Positions 49,212 through 60,385 of a stretch of 64,000 bases of DNA are shown here, one piece after another (the first letter of the stretch is position 1; every line of letters starts with the position of its first letter). A program made the position numbers and the translations under genes. Under the pieces are notes generated by a model. That model had not been told where the DNA came from and ran no database searches. It saw only the letters and a program-made list of their open reading frames with translations. This DNA is from Luzula sylvatica (Eukaryota > Streptophyta > Magnoliopsida > Poales > Juncaceae), in assembly GCA_946800325.1 (NCBI GenBank), contig OX326960.1:15586393-15650392 (forward strand), given 5' to 3'.

Positions 49212-49375
49212 CAGTTCGGATAATGGTCATACCAGATCCATATCCATATTTTTTCGGATACGAATATTTGGATACGAAACAACCCGGATCCGGATACGAT
49301 TTGAATATTAAACGGATTTGGATACGGTTCGGATATTGTCGGATACGAACACGTATATATATATTTTTTCAGATA
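49210..49375. mobile_element. Partial hAT-type MITE
   Basis: Dense GGATACGAA/GGATCCGGATACG subterminal repeats like those of 23080-23832, but neither terminus is convincing. It directly abuts the microsatellite. Confidence 0.45.
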
Positions 49376-49717
49376 TTTAAACGAATACTATTATATCATA
49401 ACATAATAATATATTCTTACTTATGTATGTACATAATTTACGACATGAACAATTTAAATTATTATATCTAAACGTGATTTTATGATTGCGATTTTAAATC
49501 ATTTAGAAATACTAATTATATATATTTTTCCAACTAATATGAAGTAAGACACATAAAATCGTCCCCTCCTATTAAATTGTGAATAACTAGATCCATGGCC
49601 AGCAACGCTCGATATAATCTAACCCATCAAAATTTCCCTCCATCTCGTCTGTCCATCTCGATATAATCTAACCTTGGCAAGGTCCCCTCTCTCACTTTTC
49701 CCTCTCTCGCTTGTACC

Positions 49718-50387
49718 TAGAGGTGGCAATCGGGCGGTTCGGGTCGGGTTCGGGTCGGGTTCGGGTCGGGTCATTTCGGGTTCGGGTCATCGGGTCATCG
49801 GGTCGTTCGGGTCGCGGGTCGTTCGGGTTCGGGTCGTTTCGGTTTTCGGGTCGTTCGGGTTCGGGTCGTTTCGGTTTTCGGGTCGTTCGGGTTCGGGTCG
49901 TTTCGGTTTTCGGGTCTTTCGGGTTCGGGTCGTTTCGGTTTTCGGGTCATTCGGGTTCGGGTCGTTTCGGTTTTCGGGTCGTGACTATTTTGATTTTCGA
50001 GTAATTTAAATTTCACAATATTTGATTTCGAATCATTCGATTTTCCAAAAATTTAGTTTTCGGGTAATTTCTGATTTATTTTATTGATTCCGAAATATTT
50101 TAGCAATATTATATTGATTTTAACAATAATATTTTAATTTTCGGGTCATTCGGGTCGTGAATTTCGGATCATTCGGGTCGTGAGTTTCGGGTCATTCGGG
50201 TTCGGGTTTCGGGTCGTTCGGGTTTCGGGTCATTCGGTTTCGGGTCGATTTCGGGTTCGGGTCATTCGGTTTCGGTTTCGGGTTCGGGTCGTTGACTTTT
50301 CAATATTTTCGGGTCGGGTCGGGGTCGGGTTCGGGTTCGGGCGGGTCGGGTCATTTTTTCGGGTCGGGTCAGATTTTGCCAGCTCTC
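49718..50387. mobile_element. hAT-type element rich in GGGTCGTTCGGGT repeats, 8-bp target duplication
   Basis: The termini are TAGAGGTGGCAATCGGGCGG and the inverse ending TTTTGCCAGCTCTC. Flanks are the exact 8-bp repeat CTTGTACC (49710-49717, 50388-50395). The left half contains about six tandem units of roughly 33 bp built from GGGTCGTTCGGGTTCGGGTC and TTTCGGTTTTC (49797-49985). Overlapping ORFs rich in Gly, Phe, Arg and Ser are repeat artefacts. Confidence 0.85.
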
Positions 50388-50689
50388 CTTGTACCCTTCC
50401 TCTCACTTCTCCCTTCTCTCTGCTGCCGCCTCTATCTATCTGCCTCTCTCTCGTCGAAACCGGCTCTCCTTGTGCCCTTTCCTCTCACTCGCCCTTCCCT
50501 CTGCCCCCTCTCTCTAACCTCATTCAACCCTAAGTCATTCTAGAAAGAGTAGAGAGACCCATTTCAGGGAGGTGCCAATATTCAGCGGTGCATGTCAACT
50601 CTTCGATCAATTGCACAAGTAAGCTTTTCGATGAATTGCACAACAAGTAAGCTCGGAAAGGAGATGCTAATTATTTTCTTTTTCTGTTT

Positions 50690-51075
50690 TTGGGTATTGA
50701 TTGGAGCTTGCTCGGAAAGGAGATGCTGATTTGGACATGCATGTTGATTGTTCGATGAATTGCACAACAAGTAAGCTCTTCGATCTCTCATCTTTCTTTC
50801 TCGATTTCAAATATTTGTTCGTGTGCTAAATTGAGTTCTATTTTTTTGTTTTCCAGTAACACAACAATTTGATTTTTTTTTTTTTTCTATTTTTGGGTAT
50901 CGGTTGGAGCTTGATCGGAAAGGAGATGCTGATTTGGGCATGCATGTCGACTATTCGATGAATTGCACAACAAGTAATCTCTTCGATCTCTCATCTCTCT
51001 TTCTCGATTTCATGATTTGTTCGACTGAACATGATTAGTGTCAAATTGAGTTCTATTTTTTTTTCGCAGTAACAA
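50690..51075. repeat. Imperfect tandem repeat, unit about 225 bp
   Basis: Blocks TTTTTGGGTAT.G.TTGGAGCTTG, GGAAAGGAGATGCTGATTTGG, GATGAATTGCACAACAAGTAA, TCTTCGATCTCTCATCT and AAATTGAGTTCTATTTTTTT recur in the same order at about 50690 and 50910. A shorter third copy of the front part starts near 50580. The flanks (50388-50560, pyrimidine-rich; 51240-51420, GC-richer) look like transcribed-gene leader or repeat sequence, but no product is recognisable. Confidence 0.65.
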
Positions 51076-51504
51076 TTTGATTATACTCTGCCAGGAATCC
51101 CATTTCTGTTATGGAATTGGTCTTTGCTCTATCGTACGTCGTCACATCAGGTTAATGATTTAATCAATAACTCATAAAGATAATATGGACGAATTCAAAT
51201 GGAATTTCAAGTAATTTTCCTCATTTTATGTTTGGTTATCAGAATCTGATGATCTCAGGCTGGACGCGGCTGCGGAATAGATGGTGACTGGTAGATTTGG
51301 TAATCGAGGATGGACAGACGACGGTCGAGACGGCAGGCAGTCGCTGCTATCGGATTTGGAGAGGCGACAAACTGCAATGGATTTGGTCTACTGACTACTA
51401 TGGTGTATTGATTTACTTTCCAAACCTCAATTTACCCATAATATTTTTTATTCATGTCAACAGCTCTAAGCATGACTTTCAAGCATGACATATAGTTTTA
51501 TAAT

Positions 51505-51710
51505 GAGTAGTGATGTGCACCACCCTAATACTCTCCTCCCACGTCCTTAATGACGTGAATATGATTTAACATTTTCAAAATTAATATACAAAAATATGAT
51601 TTAACATCTTAATTTATGATTTAATTATCTTAATTTATGATTGAACATACAATTAAAATGTTAAATCATGAATTGAAGTGTTAATTTTAATTATCTTAAT
51701 CAAGGTAAAT
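51505..51710. mobile_element. MITE, truncated copy (family of 58535-58776)
   Basis: It starts GAGTAGTGATGTGCACCACC and shares TGACGTGAATATGATTTAACA and ATGATTGAACATACAATTAA with the full copy. The right inverted repeat is missing. Confidence 0.7.
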
Positions 51711-52119
51711 AGCGAGGTTTGAAAGTAGGTTAGATTGATTTTTCAACTTGGTGTCACTTTCATTGAAAATAAGAAATCAAAGAAACCTCACTTCTTGTAA
51801 GAGTTGATGTGAGATATAATAACTTCCTTCGTGTAACATATTTTTGTAATATGTCACTTCCAAATTAAAATAAACTGCTCAGCTTTTTCCTGTTAGCATC
51901 TCGATCTATGTTTGTGTTCATAATACATTTCTTCATAAGTGAGATAATTGATAAGTGATAACCTCTTTTTTTAGTAAAACATTTTCAAAAATATGTGTTT
52001 AATATTTCATTTCTACTTTCATTGGATAATATTTCATTAGATAATAATGTATTTTGGCAACGACGTTTCTTTTGATTATCAAGATAAATAATGAAGTAAA
52101 AATAATAGTAAAACATTTT

Positions 52120-52168
52120 GATTAATTACAATAAAAAAATCGCAGCGAAACGTAGGTAATTTTTCTAG
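52120..52168 (+). mobile_element. Helitron 3' end
   Basis: ATCGCAGCGAAACGTAGGTAATTTTTCTAG|T resembles the 3' end of the family at 5806 and 17940 (CGCAGCGAA... CTAG then T). The 5' end was not located. Confidence 0.5.
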
Positions 52169-52179
52169 TAATATATAAT

Positions 52180-52380
52180 GTCCAAATTCGGTTCCGGATC
52201 CGGAAAAAGATATCGGATCCGAAAAAAAATATTCGGATCCGGATTCGAAAAATATTCGAATTTGGATCCAACGATAAAACTGAATGTTAAATTTGGATCC
52301 GGATTCAAATAAAAAAAACCCGGATCCGGATATTTTTTCGAATACGGTTTGGACAATATCCACACCATTTACATCCTTAA
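52180..52380. mobile_element. Partial hAT-type MITE (right end)
   Basis: GGATCCGGA repeats in both orientations run up to the terminus ACCATTTACATCCTTA, similar to the end at 4868. The left terminus is not seen. It ends about 170 bp before the next start codon. Confidence 0.55.
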
Positions 52381-52547
52381 GCGTGACACACTATTATAAG
52401 TTGTCTTATCTCTCAATGTACCAAAGAGGGAAAAAGAAATTAACAATAAATATAATACAGTTTTTCCCCAATTAATCCGTTTTACAAATCTATAATCCCT
52501 TCCTCTCCCTACCGACGCCCCTAATTAGAAAAAATAAATAAACAACA

Positions 52548-54101
52548 ATGAGTCCAAAAACTCGTTCTCCTCTTTCTCGATCACGCCATGGTTTCCGATT
52601 AGAAAACCATGGTCAAATCGCCATACGATGCCTCAAATTCGCCGCTTTCGCCATTTTAGCAATTTCTCTAATCGCTTTTCTTCGCCCTCGTTCCTCTCAC
52701 ATCGCCTCCTCCAATTCCACTTCCGTTTCCAATTCAACGTTCGAATCCTCCCTCGATCTCCCAGACGAAAATTCCGAATATTCCTTGATCCTCGCATCGC
52801 CCGATTATTCGACGGATCAATCCACCGATCAATCTCAACCGTTGGATGAAGAGGGTTGTGATGTGAAAGCGCCAATCAATTGTGCGGATCCCGAGGTCTA
52901 TCAACTCATGATGAGAGCTACGATCGAAGCGTTTCCGGACGTGCATTTCCATCGTTTCGGCAAGCCGGTATCGGGAGACGAAACTGGTACGAGATGTGAC
53001 ATGGCGTGGCGTTACCGAGCAGACAATGCGAAGAAGCCCGGAACTTCTAAAGATTATCGTCGTTTTGAAATTTCGAGGTTGGTAACTTGCCTTTATTCGG
53101 TTACGAAAATCGGGGATTATCACACCGGTTTCAATGCTCGAAAGAAAAAAGCGAATAAAAAAGTAAACAACGATAAAAATGAATTAGATTCGTTTGATGA
53201 TAAATTTGATTCAGAAAGTATGTTTAGATCCGGTAAGTATTTGGTATACGTAGGTGGCGGTGACCGTTGCAAAAACATGAACCATTATTTATGGAGTTTG
53301 TTTTGCTCTCTCGGCGAGGCTCGGTTTTTGAATAGGACTTTAGTGATGGATCTTAGCGTTTGTCTTTCCTCTGTCTATTCCTCTTGGAATCGTCACGAAG
53401 AAGGGAAAGATTTTCGATATTATTTCGATTTCGAGCATTTGAGAAACTCGGCCTCGGTAATTGATAGCCGCCAATTTTGGCTCAATTGGAAATTATGGCA
53501 AAATAAAGATAAATTACGCGTCCACGTACTAGATGATTCGCGCGTTACCCCCATGAAGCTTCGTATTGCGAAGGAAACTTTAATAATTAGGAAATTTGGA
53601 ATCGTCGAGCCCGATAATTATTGGTATCAAGTTTGCGAAGGCGAATCCCGATCTCATATCAAACGCCCATGGAATCTTTTGAAAAAATCGCCTCGATTAA
53701 TAGATATTGTATCGGGTATCAATTCGAGACTTAACGGGGACTTTGATTCGGTCCGAATTTTACCTGATAAACAAGAAGGCGAAGCAAATTCAAAACTTAA
53801 TTTGCATGCATTGCTTGAAAAACTCGAAGAAAAAGTTGAGCATGGAAGGGATCTTTATATAGCCACTGACGAATCAGAACCGGATTTTTCGATTTTTGGT
53901 CCGTTGAGGGATAATTACAAAATTCACTTTTTGAATGATTTCAAGGAGTTATGGGCCGAGAAAACCGAATGGTTTGTTGAGACGAAAAAATTGAATAACG
54001 GGATTACAATTGAATTTGACGGTTATATGCGAAGAGAGGTGAATATGGAAGTTTTTCTCTTGGGAAAAAATCAAATCAAATGGGATCAAAATGTGAAATA
54101 A
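52548..54101 (+). CDS. Glycosyltransferase-like protein (plant O-fucosyltransferase-like family), intronless paralogue 2
   Basis: One uninterrupted exon of 517 codons, aligning along its length with the neighbour at 46946-48892. A basic N-terminus is followed by a membrane anchor (about 26-45, IRCLKFAAFAILAISLIAFL), a Ser-rich stem, CDVKAPINCADPEVY, then GGGDRCKNMNHYLW, LNRTLVMDLSVCL, EPDNYWYQVCEGES and YIATDE. It lacks the intron of paralogue 1 (the junction there falls just before the Cys-Asp-Val block). It also lacks the last about 18 residues, including two cysteines. The frame is intact and motifs are kept, so it may be functional but has diverged. Same orientation, 3.7 kb downstream. 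Confidence 0.85.
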   Translation: MSPKTRSPLSRSRHGFRLENHGQIAIRCLKFAAFAILAISLIAFLRPRSSHIASSNSTSVSNSTFESSLDLPDENSEYSLILASPDYSTDQSTDQSQPLDEEGCDVKAPINCADPEVYQLMMRATIEAFPDVHFHRFGKPVSGDETGTRCDMAWRYRADNAKKPGTSKDYRRFEISRLVTCLYSVTKIGDYHTGFNARKKKANKKVNNDKNELDSFDDKFDSESMFRSGKYLVYVGGGDRCKNMNHYLWSLFCSLGEARFLNRTLVMDLSVCLSSVYSSWNRHEEGKDFRYYFDFEHLRNSASVIDSRQFWLNWKLWQNKDKLRVHVLDDSRVTPMKLRIAKETLIIRKFGIVEPDNYWYQVCEGESRSHIKRPWNLLKKSPRLIDIVSGINSRLNGDFDSVRILPDKQEGEANSKLNLHALLEKLEEKVEHGRDLYIATDESEPDFSIFGPLRDNYKIHFLNDFKELWAEKTEWFVETKKLNNGITIEFDGYMRREVNMEVFLLGKNQIKWDQNVK

Positions 54102-54177
54102 TTCGTCGCTGTTGATAATCTGTTAAAGAGTTTTACGTGTATATAATAGATCTAGATACATAGGTCTTTTTTCATTA

Positions 54178-54240
54178 CTAGTAAAATACGCGCGCTACGC
54201 TTCGAGTTTTTAATTTTAATATCCTTAACCTTTTGTAACT
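54178..54240 (-). mobile_element. Helitron 3' end (reverse orientation)
   Basis: On the minus strand the sequence reads CTCGAAGCGTAGCGCGCGTA then TTTTACTAG|T, a hairpin followed by CTAG. The other end was not located; it would lie to the right. Confidence 0.5.
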
Positions 54241-55540
54241 GCAATTTTTACAATCAACCAAAGATATGCAATTTTCTCTAGCTTGTGGGAGAATTTTTAT
54301 GCGTACCCATAGCAAATTTCAATTTACTCAAGACAAAATTAGGGATTAAAGAATTGCCTTAAATTCTCTCTGAATAATTCGTTTGATGTACCCATAGTTT
54401 CCAATAATTCATAACTTAGCAAATTGATATACATAAAAACATGACAAGTGAAGTCCATTCAAAATATTATGTCTCCTCCAAAGAGTCCCATTCAACTTAT
54501 GTATCTATGACTTATGAGTGTAGATATATTATATATACATGTTAGTTTACATAAAAAGATAAAATAAATATAAATAAATAAATAGATAATATAAACTTAC
54601 CAAAACAACAACAAAAACTGAGGGAAAAGAGAAGTAAATGAAAGACTAAAGTGGTGGAGTGCAATTTGGCATTGTTCTATGCTTGCACTCCAATCATATC
54701 CACTCCATGGAGAAAGAATAGTTTTCCAAAAAGAATGCAATACATACATGCTAGCAAGCTCCAAAATTTATTCACATTTTTCTCATAGGGTATTTATAAG
54801 GACCAGTTCAGATTACCAATCAATGGGATCAGATTATAGACTAAGTCAAGTATATACAATATATTTAAAAGCAATTATATAGTATGCCATCATTAAATTA
54901 AAATAGCAAATTAATCAATGATCCATATTTAAAATAGATATACCATATAATTCTCCTGTACTTTTCGGATTCGGGTTATGATCGAGTATGTTCAAAAATG
55001 ACACTTAGATAGGTCATTCGAACTTGGATCACTAAATAAAATAGTCATGACTCATGACATTTAATTAAAATCAAAATCAATATAAAATTGAGTAGTTAAT
55101 TAATTGAAAAAAATTAAAAAATAATCAAAATATAAGGAAATACATAACACACTTTGACTACAAGACAAATATCCATGATGAACAAAGCTAATAAATGGAC
55201 AACACATCAGCAAATTTTGTGGGGTACATTGTAAACCAGTTGTAAGTGATGTGGTAAGTGTTGCCGCCATTAAAGAGTAATGGAAGGTAAATTAGTGAGA
55301 ACAAAGACGGTTTCATCGTAGAACAAATCTTAGGATAGACCAATCTAAGAATAGAAAATTAGTGAGAGCAAACAATACTTCTTCTCTCTCTACACAAACA
55401 ACACACACCCAACTCCATTCTTCTCACCACGTTTCTTCTTTTCCTATATTTAATTGTCTTTGTACAGCTCAAGTTCCTCTAATTTCTGGTTAATTGTAAA
55501 TTAGTGACAAGAGATAGAGAGAGAAACATAGACTAAATTT
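54241..55540. other. Intergenic; 5' flank of the zinc-finger gene
   Basis: No gene is seen. From about 55380 the sequence becomes pyrimidine-rich (TTCTTCTCTCTCTAC, TCTTCTTTTCC) and leads into the CT-rich leader of the next gene (55590-55660). Confidence 0.4.
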
Positions 55541-55679
55541 AAGTGTTTCATTGACACTTTCATATAAAACACACCTCTTCTTCTTCCTTTTCCTTCACTG
55601 TCCATCTTTTAACACCTTCTCCACTCCTCTCTCTTTCTCACTTTCTCTCTCTCTAGACCAATATACTCCTCTTGCTCCA

Positions 55680-56459
55680 ATGAGTTTTTCAATTGAGAAC
55701 GCGAAAGCGTTATTGGATGCGAGAAAAATCATGATACCTCCTCCGATAAGGAAGCGAAAGAGGAGTCCGAGGCACCGCAGCAGCATCAGCACTATTTCTC
55801 CTCCAACTGCCACGTCACCAAACACTTCATCGGTCGCTTTCTCCACCGTAACAACCGAGGACGATGAATATATTGCGCAGATTCTAATCTTCCTCTCTCG
55901 AGACCCCAATTCTCCTGCCACGAAAGTCGAAAAATCACCGGAGAAATTCACGAGTCGTCGTGTTAACGAAGGCAAAGAAGGCCTCTTTGTTTATGAATGT
56001 AAGACTTGCAATAAAGCCTTCTCCTCCTTTCAAGCTCTAGGCGGTCATCGCGCGAGTCATAAAAAGCCTAAATTAGCATTGGAAATAAAAAAGGCACCCC
56101 AAGAGATAGCTTCAACGAGTGGCGTCGTAAAATCCGAGGATGAGAACAACACGAGTGAAATTCAAGGCGACGGATTGGCACTCAAAGAAGAGCCAGTTAT
56201 TCCTTCAAATGGAAACGGGTGCAACAACAAATCTAGGATTCACAAGTGTTCGATTTGCGGGGCCGAGTTTAACTCCGGGCAGGCATTAGGTGGCCATATG
56301 AGAAGGCACAGGCCTCTCAATGCGAATGTGGTTATTGAATCGTCAGAGGCGAATAAGGACAGAGAAGTTACAGCGTTTGACTTCGATCTGAACGTGCCTT
56401 TTGAGACTGACGAGGAGACCCTCGAAGCTCGAGGTCTATTTTGCCAAGCAAACTTGTGA
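55680..56459 (+). CDS. C2H2 zinc-finger transcription repressor, ZAT type (two fingers plus EAR motif)
   Basis: The intronless 259-residue nuclear protein has the start chosen at the ATG before MSFSIENAK; the frame is open upstream but without ATG in a CT-rich leader. Order of motifs: basic nuclear-localisation-like KRKRSPRHR (about 23-31), an L-box-like [13 protein letters not shown], and finger 1 at about 105-130 ([21 protein letters not shown]). Finger 2 lies at about 188-212 ([21 protein letters not shown]), and the EAR repression motif DLNVP at about 236-240. Both fingers carry the plant-specific QALGGH helix. Family members (ZAT5-like, C1-2i group) repress stress and defence genes through TOPLESS-type corepressors. 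The particular target is unknown. Confidence 0.92.
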   Translation: MSFSIENAKALLDARKIMIPPPIRKRKRSPRHRSSISTISPPTATSPNTSSVAFSTVTTEDDEYIAQILIFLSRDPNSPATKVEKSPEKFTSRRVNEGKEGLFVYECKTCNKAFSSFQALGGHRASHKKPKLALEIKKAPQEIASTSGVVKSEDENNTSEIQGDGLALKEEPVIPSNGNGCNNKSRIHKCSICGAEFNSGQALGGHMRRHRPLNANVVIESSEANKDREVTAFDFDLNVPFETDEETLEARGLFCQANL

Positions 56460-56989
56460 TAGGGTATAATTCTTGATCAGTCAAGAAATGATGCTGGATT
56501 TAATTACTAACACTATTCTTTGTTTCGAATAGAATTGGTATGTGTATATTGATCGTCGATAAGATCAAACTTGGTTAAGTGAATGATTAAATTTTTTTTC
56601 TGTCGATATTGAATTTCTGTAATTAATTAATTAATTCTTCAATTGTAATTAATTTAAAAGAATTAGTCAAGGCAGTGGTTCAAAGAACCTTGATTCTCTT
56701 TCTTCTACTATTTCAATTCTTGATTTAGTTATTTTTTTACTGTTTCCCCCTTTTTTTTTTCTTGGTGTGTGTATGTTGATGAGTGGTGCAATGAAATTAA
56801 AGGTAAAGTCACTAATTGTGAGGAGAGAAATTGTGGGGTACAATCTCAAATTTCTCGTTTTTGTAGGTTTCTCTACCACCAAGTAAGAAAAGAAAAGGGT
56901 TCAAAATTAAAGGATCAGGTTCTTTTCTTTCCCTCATGAGTTTGTTTCGTTGCAATCCAACTCCTCACATTAAATACCCACACATCCAC

Positions 56990-57045
56990 ACACATGACAC
57001 ACCCATCCACCCACCCACCCACCCACCTCCACACACGCACACTCA
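56990..57045. repeat. (CCAC)n-type simple repeat
   Basis: CACACATGACACACCCATCC followed by repeated CACCCACC units. Confidence 0.85.
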
Positions 57046-58534
57046 CAGAGTTGCTACTTAAGATTCTCTATCTTTCTCGTACCTAAATTGGTATATTTAT
57101 CCATGTATATCTCCTCCAATGAGAAAAACAAGAGGACCAAGTTTCTCTTTTAATTATATACTTTGCCTAACATATCAATGTCATAGTTAGATACCAATTA
57201 ATGCCATCAAAATCTCCTTAATATTTGTTAATTAGGAACCTGTTAACCATCAAATCCTTGTTGGCTCGATCTCATCCAATTATCAAATATACAATAATAA
57301 TTACACTGATTATACACACAAGAGGATAACTTGGAGCTTCAGCAAGTTGGCAAAGAGTTTGGTTGGGAAGTTACTTGAAGTAAGTGGAGTCACTCAACCT
57401 AACCTAATTAGTTAGTTTAACAGTTACGGATCAAGCAAGAATATATATGTACCAACATACAAATACATATGCTTAATTATGTTATATATAACTTTGGATT
57501 GATCATGACTTGAGCAAATTCAAACTTAGGTGTCAATTAAGTGCACGTATATATTTTATTTTTTTAGATTTTCTGTGACACCAAAAATCTGGCTTTCATT
57601 GTAGCACAAATCAAATCTTTTATTAAGATTAGATTATATGATAACCCCACACAAATAAGTAAGGATTATCATCCTTTTAAGAACATGTTGAAATTAATAA
57701 ACTATGCTATATATTAGATTGAGTGATGATACTACTCTCCTTATAATCCATCTAAATGATTGATATGTTGGCATGTGCATTAATTGTAGTGGTGAACCAT
57801 GCATATATTTATTTGGATTATATGTATAAGATGAGAGAGAATTAAATGTCAATTGTTTTACACACCATTAAGGCATTTAATGTTTTTATTGTTCTTGTTT
57901 ACCACATCCATTTATAATTAAATCCAAATTTATTAATGCGAAAAATAAGTTATTGAACTAGACTAATTAACCATTTACCAAGTGTTAAACGGGTGCATAC
58001 GACTCGTTTGAAAAATAATTCATCAAATATAAATTTACAAATTCGGAAAAAATAAGTATTGGACAGAATTAATCCACCGTTTAACATGTTCTAAACATAT
58101 ACACATGACTCATTTTCATCGTTTAACATGTGTTAAACGGATACACAGACTCATTTTTACCGTTTCACGCATAAATTAGAGTTTGTCAAAAAAATTACAA
58201 AATAAAATTATCATAAAAATTAACAAAAATATAAGAACGAAAACAAGAATAATAATTTCACAAAAATTACAAAATACAAATGAAAATACTTTGTTTAAAA
58301 AAAAAATTAAAGATAAAATAATTAAATATTTGTTAAAAAAAAATGAATTATCATGTGAATTATTTTTTAGTTATTTGATTTACCACCTAACAAATGTGGT
58401 TCATCACATAATTAATACGATTTGACATCTATTATGCTTTACTATTTAATACAATTTAATATTTCATGCATTTATTGTCCGTTGCCAACACATCATTATA
58501 TTGAGAGGATATTAAAGCGGATAAGTATTGTATG
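57046..58534. other. Intergenic, nothing recognised
   Basis: AT-rich; around 57960-58180 short phrases such as GTGTTAAACGG and ACGACTCGTTTGA/ACAGACTCATTTT recur three times (loose repeat). No gene. Confidence 0.4.
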
Positions 58535-58776
58535 AGTAGTGATGTACACCCCCTAGTACTCTCCCCCCACATCCTTGATGACATGAATATGATTTAACAA
58601 TTTCAAAATTAACACATAAAAACATGATTTAACATTTTAATTTATGATTTAATTATCTCAATTTATGATTGAACATACAATTAAGATTTTAAATCATGAA
58701 TTAAAGTGTTAATTTTTAAGATATTAAATCATATCCACGTCATCAAGGATGTGGGGGGAGAGGTGGGTGTATGTCC
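58535..58776. mobile_element. MITE, full-length copy
   Basis: The left arm GTGATGTACACCCCCTAGTA ... CTCCCCCCACATCCTTGATGAC is mirrored by GTCATCAAGGATGTGGGGGG ... GGGTGTATGTCC. The AT-rich centre contains ATGATTTAAC repeats. A truncated relative is at 51505-51710. No clear target duplication. Confidence 0.75.
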
Positions 58777-59394
58777 AACATTTTCCTTTTTCTATTAGAT
58801 TATATGTAGTGCAATAAACCCTTTTTGACAAAGTAACTACAAGAGAAGCTACATGGGGATGTTGCAACAAAAAATATACAGGGCTTGAGAGCTTTCTTTG
58901 CGTGAAGTGACAATAAACATGGAGCTTTAAAAATAGTTAGGGTTAAGGAAGAGGGTTGACATTCTCACATTGGGAGGAGCCAAGCAAAGGACTAAATTAC
59001 TAATGGAATAAGTATTATATTGTAATTTAGTTCATGTATTAATTTTTTTTGTTAATATACTTTTTAAACTTCTGTGGTTAGTTCTGGAACGAATTGAGAT
59101 CGTTAATTATTTTATTTACAATAGTTCTAGCCTTTGTAATCCTTAAAAAAGATATTATCTATTATCTATCATATACATTTCTTCATAATTTAAAGATGAA
59201 AATAACTTATCATCAATCAATATTTCTATATAAATTAAACATGATGTCAAAACATATACGCATTTTTTTGGAGAAAATATTTGTTGAAATAAATAATATA
59301 AGTTTTCAATTTTTATGTTCTGATAATTGTTCTTATATCTGTCTCGGTGCTAAAACGAAGGAGAATTGATAGGGCAATCGACCATTTATATTAA

Positions 59395-60327
59395 CTAGAA
59401 CAATATAAATAATCGCACTATACTACGAGCATTGTAAAAAAAAAATTTTAATTATTTTTAATATGAAGTATTAATCTATATCATAATAATATCATCTCCG
59501 AATAAAATTATATCACAAAGTACAATAAAAAGATATACATGATATCATGCACATTAAAGAGAGAAAATATTCAAAAAAGAAATATCAAAATTTAACTAAA
59601 AATGTAATAGGGAATTATTTAAATCATAAGGTACTTATAAATTTACGGATTCAAAAAATAACAACCATATATTACACATTGTTAAGTTTAAAAATAATTT
59701 ATGTTTTGATAGGTAAACTCTTATGATACATTTAATTAGTTTTTTTTTTTTTGATAAATTTCAGAATTTTTCATTGAATAAAAACATAATTATGACTCAC
59801 TTAGTATTATTTATGGTTTTTAAAATGATAGGTTTAAAAATACTAATAACGATACTTAAAATAATTATGTAAATGTTAATTTTTTGAATTGTATTTCTTC
59901 ACAAAATAAAGAGAAAATTATACGGGAACTAGTTTATTATTTACGCCAAAATATATAGAAAATTTAAGTGAACATATTTTATGGATTTTTAAAATTGTAA
60001 TTTTAAAATACAAACAACATGTGATGTAAATTTTATAAGATTATATATTAGTTCATCGGTGTTTGCTATATAAACTCCTCATATTCCGTTTGTATTCACA
60101 TTTAGTTATGTCATTTAATATGAAATGATAAACAGTTGAATATGCATGACCGACCAACCTAAATCTAGCGAATGATAATAATCCACGTCATTAAAGTAAA
60201 AGACAGTGCGGTGATCTAAAAATAATCAAAATTAGTTATAAAATCAATGGTTCAAATTTTGGGTGAAAAAAAAAGGATTTGGCTTAATTATCAACTCAGG
60301 AAGTAAATGTGCACAAATTTATAAAAA
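59395..60327 (-). mobile_element. Helitron-like element (second family), reverse orientation
   Basis: On the minus strand it ends TTGTTCTAG|T with a degenerate hairpin (GCTCGTAGTATAGTGCG). It begins near 60320 with sequence matching the 5' region of the element at 44213 (TTCAACTGTTTATCATTTCA shared). It is immediately followed on the plus strand by another Helitron end. Confidence 0.55.
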
Positions 60328-60385
60328 CTAGGCTAATACTCGCGCTACGCGACAAGCATGATAATCATGTTTTTCATTTTATTTT
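60328..60385 (-). mobile_element. Helitron 3' end abutting the previous element
   Basis: On the minus strand: CTTGTCGCGTAGCGCGAGTA then TTAGCCTAG|T, the same terminus as at 45540-45575. The element extends rightward; its 5' end was not found. Confidence 0.6.

Noticed and set aside
49674..50543. ORFs rich in Gly, Phe, Arg and Ser
   Set aside because: They translate the GGGTCGTTCGGGT repeats of a hAT element.
55551..55679. Longer N-terminus for the zinc-finger protein
   Set aside because: It has no ATG and is CT-rich leader sequence; family members start close to the chosen ATG.
59094..59369. 91-codon ORF
   Set aside because: It sits in AT-rich DNA with an Ile/Phe/Lys/Asn-rich translation typical of random AT sequence, and no gene signals surround it.
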